This document shows, in pieces, positions 1 through 6,142 of a stretch of DNA of 6,142 nucleotides. Source of the DNA: an uncultured Collinsella sp. (GTDB lineage Bacteria; Actinomycetota; Coriobacteriia; Coriobacteriales; Coriobacteriaceae); NCBI GenBank assembly GCA_902491135.1, contig CABUGR010000071.1, positions 1-6,142 on the forward strand. Reading direction: 5' to 3'. A program made the position numbers and the translations under genes. The notes beneath the pieces were generated by a model that saw only the letters and a program-made list of their open reading frames with translations, did not search any database and had not been told where the DNA came from. How positions within the stretch are numbered: position 1 is the first letter of the stretch; every line of letters begins with the position of its first letter.

Positions 1-193
1 CATGGATCAGGCCGGCGGCAGCGGCATCAAAGCGGTCAACGCCGTAGACCTCGGCCAGATGAAGTGCGGTCTCGGCAACACCCAGCGAATGCACATAGCG
101 CTTGCGCTTATCCTTCATGCGAACATCGAGCAGCTCTTGAATGCGCTTGAGCAGCGCGCGCTCATCGCCCTCAAACTGATCCTCTACCGACAA
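1..193 (-). CDS. yqeK: YqeK-type HD-domain phosphohydrolase (symmetrical Ap4A hydrolase), N-terminal part only
   Basis: The reading frame runs off the left edge after 64 codons. I recognise the family from the segment KRYVHSLGVAETALHLAEVYGVD (residues 31-53, of which VHSLGVAETA is the most diagnostic) and from GLIH at residues 61-64. His35 matches the first metal-ligand His of HD proteins. His64 would be the His of the HD pair, and the following Asp codon is cut after its first base (G), so the HD motif itself is only half visible. YqeK proteins of the family hydrolyse diadenosine tetraphosphate to two ADP in the cytoplasm and usually sit next to nadD. The start is chosen as TTG at 193-191: no other start codon lies between it and the nadD stop in this frame, and a GGGGG run at 204-200 lies six bases upstream. 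An internal ATG at residue 26 is possible but would leave almost nothing before the first HD histidine. The gene is in the same frame as nadD and twelve bases behind its TGA. Confidence 0.85.
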   Translation of the reverse strand, partial: MSVEDQFEGDERALLKRIQELLDVRMKDKRKRYVHSLGVAETALHLAEVYGVDRFDAAAAGLIH

Positions 194-205
194 CGTAGAC
201 CCCCA

Positions 206-883
206 TCACTCAAAATCTTCTTGGCCCAAATCGGCATATAGCCTGCGTTTGCGAATGTAGCCGAGCACGGACTCGCTCGTAAGATAGCGCACGCTCATAC
301 CGCGGGCAACACGCTTGCGAATGTTCGTCGAGCTGATCGCCAGCGCCGGAATCTGAATATAGCGCACGTCGAACGGCAGCCCCGACTCTTTGATTCGGGC
401 ACGCGCCGTATCGATATCAAAGCCCGGTCGCGTCGCCGCAATAAAGGTAGCAAGCTCAGCGATTCGTTCGGCATCATGCCAAGTCACAATATCGATAATC
501 GCGTCGGCGCCCGTAATAAAGTAGAGCTTTACCTGCGACGGGTAAAAGTCGCGAAGGGCATGAAGCGTATCGGCCGTATAGGTTACACCCGGACGGTCGA
601 TCTCGAACCGGCTCGCCAAAAAGGCCGGGTTCGCGGCGGTGGCGAGGACCGTCATGGCATAACGGTCCTCGGCAGGCGTCACCGGCTTGTCAAGCTTAAA
701 GGCAGGAGAGCCCGCCGGCATAAAGAGCACAGCGTCCAAGTCGAGCGACTCGCGCGCCTGCTCGGCGGTCACCAGGTGCCCGTAATGGATGGGATCAAAG
801 GTGCCACCCATAATGCCGAGCCTAAACTCCTGCCCGTCCTCTAGAGGAAGCTCGGGCAGACCGATTCCACCGCGCAGCGACAT
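206..883 (-). CDS. nadD: Nicotinate-nucleotide adenylyltransferase NadD
   Basis: This cytoplasmic enzyme adenylates nicotinate mononucleotide with ATP to give deamido-NAD, the step before NAD synthetase. The 225-residue product carries the nucleotidyltransferase motif GGTFDPIHYGH at residues 26-36, in which His33 and His36 form the HxGH ATP-binding site. It also has GVTYTADTL (99-107), TGADAI (124-129) followed by TWHD, and the C-terminal ISSTNIR motif (183-189). These are the expected motifs in the expected order. The first 20 residues are an extension ahead of the usual start of the fold. No alternative start codon is available between Met1 and the GIMGG segment, so ATG at 883-881 is kept. 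A GGAGGG Shine-Dalgarno (899-894) inside the last obgE codons, ten bases upstream, supports it. Three bases separate it from the obgE stop, so the two genes are probably translationally coupled. It ends in TGA at 208-206. Confidence 0.96.
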   Translation of the reverse strand: MSLRGGIGLPELPLEDGQEFRLGIMGGTFDPIHYGHLVTAEQARESLDLDAVLFMPAGSPAFKLDKPVTPAEDRYAMTVLATAANPAFLASRFEIDRPGVTYTADTLHALRDFYPSQVKLYFITGADAIIDIVTWHDAERIAELATFIAATRPGFDIDTARARIKESGLPFDVRYIQIPALAISSTNIRKRVARGMSVRYLTSESVLGYIRKRRLYADLGQEDFE

Positions 884-886
884 GGC

Positions 887-2367
<1,481 letters not shown>

Positions 2368-2369
2368 AC

Positions 2370-2413
2370 AAAAAAGAGGGAGACCCTTGAATCCTAAAAC
2401 TCAAGTGCCTCCC
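2370..2413 (-). terminator. Intrinsic terminator or attenuator between rpmA and obgE
   Basis: Read on the minus strand, GGGAGGCACTTGA (2413-2401) pairs with TCAAGGGTCTCCC (2390-2378). That gives a 13-position stem with one G-U pair and one A-G mismatch, closing a ten-base loop (2400-2391). TCTTTTTT follows at 2377-2370. Stem, loop and U-tract together have the form of a Rho-independent terminator. It is only 17 bases upstream of the obgE start codon, leaving no space for a separate promoter. Partial termination (attenuation) is therefore the likely role, giving more L21 and L27 than ObgE, NadD and YqeK. The U-tract is on one side only, so it does not act for plus-strand transcription. Confidence 0.75.
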
Positions 2414-2438
2414 ACATATGTGCTCTATGAAGGGTGAA

Positions 2439-2696
2439 TTACGCGTTCGCGAGCGGGCGTACGCTGACCCTGTGCTTGATACCCTTGTGGAACTCAACGG
2501 TACCGTCGACCAGCGCGAACAGCGTGTCGTCCTTACCACGGCCAACGTTCTCACCCGGGTGGATGTGCGTGCCGTGCTGACGGACGAGAATCGTGCCCGT
2601 GGTTACCGTCTGGCCGGCATAGCGCTTCGTGCCAAGGCGCTGACCGCGGGAGTCACGGCCATTACGGGAGGAACCGAGTCCTTTTTTGTGTGCCAT
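2439..2696 (-). CDS. rpmA: 50S ribosomal protein L27
   Basis: This 85-residue protein of the large ribosomal subunit has an N-terminus that reaches toward the peptidyl-transferase centre. It begins [16 protein letters not shown], the hallmark of L27, and continues with [21 protein letters not shown] and a basic C-terminus, all in the normal order and at normal length. There is no N-terminal FxxFF-type extension of the kind removed by the Prp protease in Firmicutes, and no prp gene lies between rplU and rpmA. The ATG at 2696-2694 has a modest AGTAGG Shine-Dalgarno about eight bases upstream. It lies 33 bases after rplU and shares the promoter upstream of that gene. It ends in TAA. Confidence 0.98.
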   Translation of the reverse strand: MAHKKGLGSSRNGRDSRGQRLGTKRYAGQTVTTGTILVRQHGTHIHPGENVGRGKDDTLFALVDGTVEFHKGIKHRVSVRPLANA

Positions 2697-2729
2697 TGTG
2701 TATACCTACTCTTTCGTTACGAGTGTAAT

Positions 2730-3104
2730 CTACTCGGCGACGGGAGCCTCGGCAACAGCCTCAGCCTCTGCCTTGACAGCCTTCTTGGCGCGGGAGGTAG
2801 CCTGAACCTTCACGATCTTCAGCTTGGTGAGCTGCTGACGGTGACCCTTCAGACGACGATAGCGCTTGCGCTTGTGGAACTTGAAGACCAGCTGCTTCTC
2901 GCCCTTGAACTGCTCAACGATCTGAGCGGTAACCTTGGCCTTGGCCAGCTTGTCGGGATCGGTGACGATCTTCTTACCATCGTTGAGGAAGATAACCGGC
3001 AGGGTGACCTTGTCGCCCTCATTGCCCTCGATCTTCTCGACGGTGATGACATCGTCGGTGGCGACCTTGTACTGCTTGCCGCCCGTGTTAACGATTGCGT
3101 ACAT
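2730..3104 (-). CDS. rplU: 50S ribosomal protein L21
   Basis: This 124-residue large-subunit protein binds 23S rRNA. It starts MYAIVNTGGKQYKV and carries the L21 signature near the C-terminus (FKFHKRKRYRRLKGHRQ, residues 74-90, then LTKLKIVKV). The last 20 or so residues are an Ala/Glu/Val-rich tail beyond the roughly 100-residue core, probably flexible. The ATG at 3104-3102 is preferred to another ATG seven codons upstream, because the GAAGGG Shine-Dalgarno sits between the two and homologues begin MYAI. The predicted promoter gives a leader of about 36 bases. It is the first gene of the rplU-rpmA-obgE-nadD-yqeK unit. Its stop is TAG (2732-2730), which shows that TAG is used as an ordinary terminator in this genome. 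Confidence 0.98.
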   Translation of the reverse strand: MYAIVNTGGKQYKVATDDVITVEKIEGNEGDKVTLPVIFLNDGKKIVTDPDKLAKAKVTAQIVEQFKGEKQLVFKFHKRKRYRRLKGHRQQLTKLKIVKVQATSRAKKAVKAEAEAVAEAPVAE

Positions 3105-3146
3105 GTTTACTTGCCCTTCATGCATCAGTTAGTGCAACAGCCGAAT

Positions 3147-3175
3147 ATAGTAGCAGGCGAAAATACCCCCGTCAA
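3147..3175 (-). promoter_or_regulatory. Sigma-70-type promoter of the rplU operon
   Basis: On the minus strand TTGACG (3175-3170) is followed by exactly 17 bases and then TACTAT (3152-3147). These match the housekeeping -35 (TTGACA, 5 of 6) and -10 (TATAAT, 4 of 6) at ideal spacing. Transcription should start near 3140, leaving a leader of about 36 bases to the rplU ATG. The -35 box contains the TGA stop codon of the upstream radical SAM-associated gene (3174-3172). The leader has a short inverted repeat (TGCA at 3136-3133 and 3124-3121) ahead of the Shine-Dalgarno. No long leader RNA or riboswitch is visible. Confidence 0.8.
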
Positions 3176-3984
3176 CGAGTATGTGGAGCAAATCCACAAG
3201 TTCGCACAGGTATGGGGCTGACGAGTCGGCCCTCGTCGTCCTCGCATGCTTGATTCTGACGCTCGACATCGTAGGAGCAGATGGTCACGAGGTCTTGCAT
3301 ACCGGTGGAAACAATAGGTGCATCCACGCCCGGGGTCAAGCCCTGCAACAAAACATCAGCAGCAGAAAGCAAAATTTCCGGACGCATGGAGCCCTCGTTG
3401 TCGGCATGGGTGTCGAGCATGAGCACCAAATGGTCCGGGCGCTCCCCCGCCGTGAGCTCATAGCCAACGAGCGTGTGATCCAAATCCAAGCGCTTGCTCT
3501 TTTTGCCGCGCGCGTAGTCGATGCCGTGGCCCGCGCGCAGCGTGTCGATCGCACGACGCACCTCGTCGGCGCTTACGGGCGCCTCGGGATCCAAGTGCAG
3601 GTCGATGCGATACGACAGGCGCGTGAGCTGCGCCGTCAACGCCGGCGTGCGCACGTCGATGTACGCCGCCTCGATGGGCGCCAGATCGGCCGGAGACGCC
3701 GCAGCCAGGCGCCCAAACGCCTCGTCGAGCGCCACGAACTCGGTCATAAACAGGTCATACCACTCGCAGGTCGACGACGTACCCACCGGCAGCGCCGAAG
3801 AGAAGCCCACGCGCATGTGCGGAGAGAAGCCCTGCGTGACGGCATAGGGAAGTCCCGCACGGCGCACGATGCGCTCAATGGTATGGATTACTTCGAGATG
3901 GCCCAGGTACTTAAGGCGATCGCGCTTGCCATAGCGAACACGAAGTCTAAAGAGCGAGGGGTTGTCGGTCAGGCGCTCACTCAT
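3172..3984 (-). CDS. TIGR03936/DUF2344 radical SAM-associated protein
   Basis: This is a 270-residue soluble protein that I recognise as the DUF2344 family. The signs are an N-terminus with LRVRYGKRDRLKYLGHLE (residues 14-31) and the strongly conserved stretch QGFSPHMRVGFSSALPVGT (51-69). Members are nearly always next to, or fused to, a TIGR03960 radical SAM enzyme, as here; their biochemical role is not established to my knowledge. A link to tRNA or ribosome function is often suggested from gene neighbourhood (rng, rplU, rpmA, obg). No membrane segment or signal peptide is seen. The ATG at 3984-3982 overlaps the natural end of the radical SAM frame (ATGA), a classic coupling arrangement, and a weak GGGTGA lies six bases upstream. 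Because the radical SAM frame now stops at 4157, that coupling may be broken here. The gene ends in TGA, which lies inside the -35 box of the rplU promoter. Confidence 0.9.
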   Translation of the reverse strand: MSERLTDNPSLFRLRVRYGKRDRLKYLGHLEVIHTIERIVRRAGLPYAVTQGFSPHMRVGFSSALPVGTSSTCEWYDLFMTEFVALDEAFGRLAAASPADLAPIEAAYIDVRTPALTAQLTRLSYRIDLHLDPEAPVSADEVRRAIDTLRAGHGIDYARGKKSKRLDLDHTLVGYELTAGERPDHLVLMLDTHADNEGSMRPEILLSAADVLLQGLTPGVDAPIVSTGMQDLVTICSYDVERQNQACEDDEGRLVSPIPVRTCGFAPHTR

Positions 3985-4157
3985 GCGCGATCACCCATCA
4001 ATACATTCTTGGCGTGGAGCGTGGGGCAGATCCCGCAGCCGGTGCACGACGTGCGGGTACAGTCGGGAGTCGTGACGCCCTCGAGTGAGCGACGGTACTC
4101 GCGCTCGAGGAAGCCGCGCGTGCAGCCGGGGCTCACGTGCTCCCACGGCAGGCGCTA
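3981..4157 (-). pseudogene. Detached C-terminal segment of the radical SAM gene, downstream of an in-frame TAG
   Basis: After the TAG at 4157-4155 the same reading frame stays open for 57 codons and ends in TGA at 3983-3981, overlapping the next start as ATGA. The encoded residues begin RLPWEHVSPG, then FLEREYRRSLEGVTTPDC, then CTGCGICPTL. This is the expected end of TIGR03960 proteins (an LPW-H segment, a TTPDC motif and a Cys cluster spaced C-x4-C-x2-C-x2-C). The segment has no convincing start codon of its own near its beginning, so it is unlikely to be made as a separate protein; the first candidate is a GTG seven codons in, without a good ribosome-binding site. It should be read as the missing end of the gene described in the next entry. 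One base change (TAG to CAG or GAG) would restore a 625-residue protein. Confidence 0.85.
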
Positions 4158-5858
4158 GTCCAACTCGTAGGGCAGGTGCACGAGCTCATTGAGGTCGATG
4201 CCGTTTTTGGCAGCAGCTTCCTTCCAGTTATCGAGCGAGAAATGCTCTACCCAGGCGTCAAAGCGAGAGCCCGAGCGCCAAGCATCGATGATGACGGGCG
4301 TCATGTCACGACCGGCGCGGGAAAGCGCGGCCTCGATGAGCGAGGTCTCGGCATCGTGGTAATGCTCGCGGACGGCACGGTTGCGAACGCTCGTGATAAG
4401 CAGCTTCTGGCGACGCTTGACGTCGTCGTAGTCGAGCTGCGGGCACCACTGGAACGGCGTGGCAGCCTTGGGGATAAAGACCGAAACCGAGATCGACACC
4501 GAAATCGAGCCGCGACGAGCCTTGGGCACCACGGAACGACCGAGCTCCAGCACGTGATCGGCCAGATTGGCGATGGCCACGATGTCCTCGTCGCGCTCGC
4601 CGGGAAGGCCCATCCTAAAGTAGAGCTTCATGCGGTTCCAGCCGGCATCGAAGGCCGCCTTGGCCGCACGGTCCAGGTCCTCCTCGGTCACGTTCTTGTT
4701 AATGATGTCGCGCATGCGCTGGCTGCCGGCCTCGGGCGCGAACGTTAGTCCGCCCTTCTTTTCGCCGGCGACCGACTCGGCCATATCCACGCCAAACGAA
4801 TCCAGGCGCTGCGACGGAATAGACACGCGAATACCCGTATCCTCCAGGCGACGGTTGAGCCTGCCGAGCACGTCGCGAATGCAGGAGTGGTCGGTCGTGG
4901 AGAGCGAGGTCAGCGACACCTCGTCATAGCCAGTCTTTTCCAGGCCCTGAATCACCGACGAGACGATCTGGTCGGCCGAGCGCTCGCGCACCGGGCGATA
5001 CGTCATGCCGGCCTGGCAAAAACGACAGCCGCGGGCGCAGCCACGCAGGATCTCGATAGACAGGCGGTCGTGAACCAGCTGCGCATAGGGCACGCACGAC
5101 TGCGACAGCGGATTCGTGGCGCCGAAATCCTCGACGACGCGCTTGTAGACCACGGTCGGCGCATCCTTGCCCTCACGTGGCACGGTGTAGCCATGCGGCG
5201 AGCAGGGCTCGTCATGACGAACCTCATAGAGCGACGGCACGTAGTTGCCGGCAATGGATGCAAGCTGCTCGACAATCTGCGCGCGCGGGACCCCTTCGTC
5301 ACGCAGGCGGCGATGCAGCTGGCAGGTCTCGAGCAGCGATTCCTCGCCCTCACCGATGAGGATGGCATCGAAGAAGGCCGCGTACGGCTCGGGGTTGTAC
5401 ACCGAGGGACCGCCGGCGATGATGATTGGGTCGTCTTCACCTCGGTCGGCCGCTAACAGCGGAATGCCAGCGAGGTCCAAAGCCTCGAGGAAGTTCGTCA
5501 CCGCCATCTCGTGCGGCACATGCAGACCGACGATATCAAACGAAGCGACCGGCGCTGCACCCTCGAGCGATAGCAGCGGAATACCCGCCTCGCGCATGGC
5601 GTCGCCCATATCGGGCCACGGCACATAGCCGCGCTCGCAGGAGATGCCCTCGGCCTGGTTAAGGATGTTGTAGAGGATGGCGATGCCCTGGTTGGGCAGA
5701 CCAACCTCGTACACATCCGGGTAGATCAGGCAGCAACGGTAGTCGGCATCGGCCTTGGAAAGCGTGCCCCACTCGTGATCGATATAGCGGCTCGGCTTCT
5801 CGACCTTGGCGAGCAACGGCTCAATTAAATGAAAACAATCTTGGTACGGAACGCGCAA
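4155..5858 (-). CDS. TIGR03960-type B12-binding-like/radical SAM protein, ended early by an in-frame TAG
   Basis: As read, the product is 567 residues. The N-terminal half starts with LLAKVEKPSRYI and continues with YPDVYEVGLPNQGIAILY (46-63) and IIAGGPSVYNPEP (146-158), a B12-binding-like fold typical of this family. The radical SAM core has the 4Fe-4S motif CARGCRFC with Cys274, Cys278 and Cys281, then GGLTFAPEAGSQRMR (369-383), GLPGERDED (417-425) and FIPKAATPFQW (461-471). The reaction catalysed is unknown to me; the family is conserved beside DUF2344 and ribosome-related genes. The start is TTG at 5858-5856 with AGGGG seven bases upstream; the only longer in-frame option (ATG at 6080) would overlap the upstream gene by about 200 bases and adds non-homologous sequence. 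The TAG at 4157-4155 removes the Cys-rich C-terminal 57 residues, so activity is uncertain. The two 12-base units at 4485-4508 add an extra SISV to a beta-strand region. Confidence 0.88.
   Translation of the reverse strand: MRVPYQDCFHLIEPLLAKVEKPSRYIDHEWGTLSKADADYRCCLIYPDVYEVGLPNQGIAILYNILNQAEGISCERGYVPWPDMGDAMREAGIPLLSLEGAAPVASFDIVGLHVPHEMAVTNFLEALDLAGIPLLAADRGEDDPIIIAGGPSVYNPEPYAAFFDAILIGEGEESLLETCQLHRRLRDEGVPRAQIVEQLASIAGNYVPSLYEVRHDEPCSPHGYTVPREGKDAPTVVYKRVVEDFGATNPLSQSCVPYAQLVHDRLSIEILRGCARGCRFCQAGMTYRPVRERSADQIVSSVIQGLEKTGYDEVSLTSLSTTDHSCIRDVLGRLNRRLEDTGIRVSIPSQRLDSFGVDMAESVAGEKKGGLTFAPEAGSQRMRDIINKNVTEEDLDRAAKAAFDAGWNRMKLYFRMGLPGERDEDIVAIANLADHVLELGRSVVPKARRGSISVSISVSVFIPKAATPFQWCPQLDYDDVKRRQKLLITSVRNRAVREHYHDAETSLIEAALSRAGRDMTPVIIDAWRSGSRFDAWVEHFSLDNWKEAAAKNGIDLNELVHLPYELD
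4485..4508 (-). repeat. Two-copy 12-base in-frame repeat encoding SISV-SISV
   Basis: On the minus strand TCGATTTCGGTG (4508-4497) is followed directly by TCGATCTCGGTT (4496-4485), which matches it at 10 of 12 positions; a further half unit TCGGTC follows. Both units encode Ser-Ile-Ser-Val (residues 451-458 of the radical SAM protein), just before the FIPK-TPFQW motif. The length is a multiple of three, so the frame is kept. Confidence 0.6.
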
Positions 5859-5865
5859 CGGAAAA

Positions 5866-5870
5866 CCCCT
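5866..5870 (-). promoter_or_regulatory. Shine-Dalgarno AGGGG that decides the TTG start of the radical SAM gene
   Basis: AGGGG on the minus strand lies seven bases ahead of TTG (5858-5856). Its A and first G are the last two bases of the TAG stop of the upstream gene (5871-5869), so the two genes are tightly packed and probably co-transcribed. No promoter is visible between them. Confidence 0.65.
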
Positions 5871-6142
5871 AAGCAGCGAGATCTGATGCGTCCTGGTAGG
5901 ACGCCATAGGACGGGTAGCGCCCGCGACCGTGGTCTCAAGATCGCGAACGCGGGAAAACGTGGCAGTGACCACCTCATTGGCACGGCTGTAGTCGACATC
6001 GCGCTCGTAGAGCGAAACGAGCGCACGGCCCATGCCATAGGTGCCCGCGGCAGCAGTGAGCGCCTTGACGGCAAACCCAATATGCGGCGTCTGCTTGACG
6101 AGCGCGCGGGTGACCGCGCGGATCACAAGACCGCCGGCAAGC
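5869..6142 (-). CDS. C-terminal end of a probable DUF697/YcjF-like membrane-associated protein (5' end outside the window)
   Basis: The frame is open from the right edge (first full codon at 6141) for 90 codons to a TAG at 5871-5869. The first 50 residues are hydrophobic and Gly/Ala-rich: LAGGLVIRAVTRALVKQ, then a PHIGFAVKALTAAAGTYGMGRALVSLYE stretch, of which AAAGTYGMGRA is the most telling part. This recalls the end of DUF697 domains, which often follow a P-loop GTPase domain and end in an A-TYxxGRA pattern. The last 40 residues are polar (SRVRDLETTVAG and onward). A GTG at 6126-6124 could start an 85-residue protein, but it has no clear ribosome-binding site and the frame continues upstream, so I favour a truncated larger gene. 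The family assignment is from pattern recognition and is tentative; the function is unknown. Confidence 0.6.
   Translation of the reverse strand, partial: LAGGLVIRAVTRALVKQTPHIGFAVKALTAAAGTYGMGRALVSLYERDVDYSRANEVVTATFSRVRDLETTVAGATRPMASYQDASDLAA

Noticed and set aside
171..206. ATG at 206-204 overlapping the nadD stop (TGATG) as the start of yqeK
   Set aside because: That frame closes after 11 codons; the YqeK homology is in the frame of the TTG at 193.
2390..2422. A separate promoter for obgE in the rpmA-obgE spacer
   Set aside because: The best -10-like hexamer (TAGGAT, at 2396-2391) has no -35 at proper spacing and would start transcription inside the hairpin.
3105..3146. L21 leader RNA or riboswitch upstream of rplU
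   Set aside because: The predicted leader is only about 36 bases, with a 4-bp inverted repeat; too short and weak to support a structured leader.
2418..3221. Plus-strand open frame of 267 codons opposite rpmA and rplU
   Set aside because: It lies antisense to two ribosomal protein genes with unmistakable sequences; the Leu-rich product is a by-product of their codon use.
4155..4157. Genome-wide TAG recoding (for example pyrrolysine) as the default explanation
   Set aside because: Two other genes in this window end in TAG at natural positions, and one base change from CAG or GAG is enough to explain it. Not excluded, but not preferred without pyl genes.
3181..4158. Long plus-strand open frame of 325 codons
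   Set aside because: It is antisense to the DUF2344 gene and the radical SAM tail, rich in Arg, His and Gln as expected of a GC-rich shadow frame, and has no recognisable domain.
5859..6080. Longer start (ATG at 6080) for the radical SAM protein
   Set aside because: It would overlap the upstream gene by about 210 bases, and its extra 74 residues are Arg/Ser/Pro-rich shadow sequence. TTG at 5858 has a good ribosome-binding site and gives the family-like N-terminus.

Overview
The window is a GC-rich bacterial chromosomal segment in which every supported gene lies on the minus strand. Transcription therefore runs from high to low coordinates, and the long plus-strand frames are GC-rich shadows. 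The gene content and the protein style suggest an actinobacterium of the class Coriobacteriia, possibly Collinsella-like. The clues are a long acidic, Ala-rich ObgE tail, an L27 without the cleavable firmicute leader, an Ala/Glu tail on L21, and TTG starts. This placement is by recognition only and was not searched.

In transcription order, the segment opens with the C-terminal end of a hydrophobic protein that looks like the end of a DUF697/YcjF-type domain (6142-5869, cut by the window edge). Next come a TIGR03960-type radical SAM protein (start TTG at 5858) and its usual partner, a TIGR03936/DUF2344 radical SAM-associated protein (3984-3172). A clear sigma-70-type promoter (TTGACG, 17 bp, TACTAT) overlaps the stop codon of the partner gene. 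It starts the second block: rplU (L21), rpmA (L27), obgE (ribosome-assembly GTPase), nadD (NAD synthesis) and yqeK (HD-domain Ap4A hydrolase, cut by the left edge at its HD motif).

The second block is a ribosome and growth-control operon. L21 and L27 are 50S proteins, ObgE acts on 50S assembly, and NadD and YqeK handle NAD and dinucleotide metabolism. A terminator-like hairpin followed by TCTTTTTT lies between rpmA and obgE, directly against the obgE Shine-Dalgarno. It leaves no room for a separate obgE promoter, so it probably works as an attenuator that lowers obgE-nadD-yqeK output relative to the two ribosomal proteins.

The most unusual observation is in the radical SAM gene. Its reading frame stops at an in-frame TAG (4157-4155). 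The same frame then continues for 57 more codons that encode the expected Cys-rich C-terminus of the family, ending in an ATGA overlap with the next gene. This is either a recent point nonsense mutation, a sequence error or, less likely, a recoded amber codon. rplU and the first gene also end in TAG, so TAG appears to work as a normal stop here.
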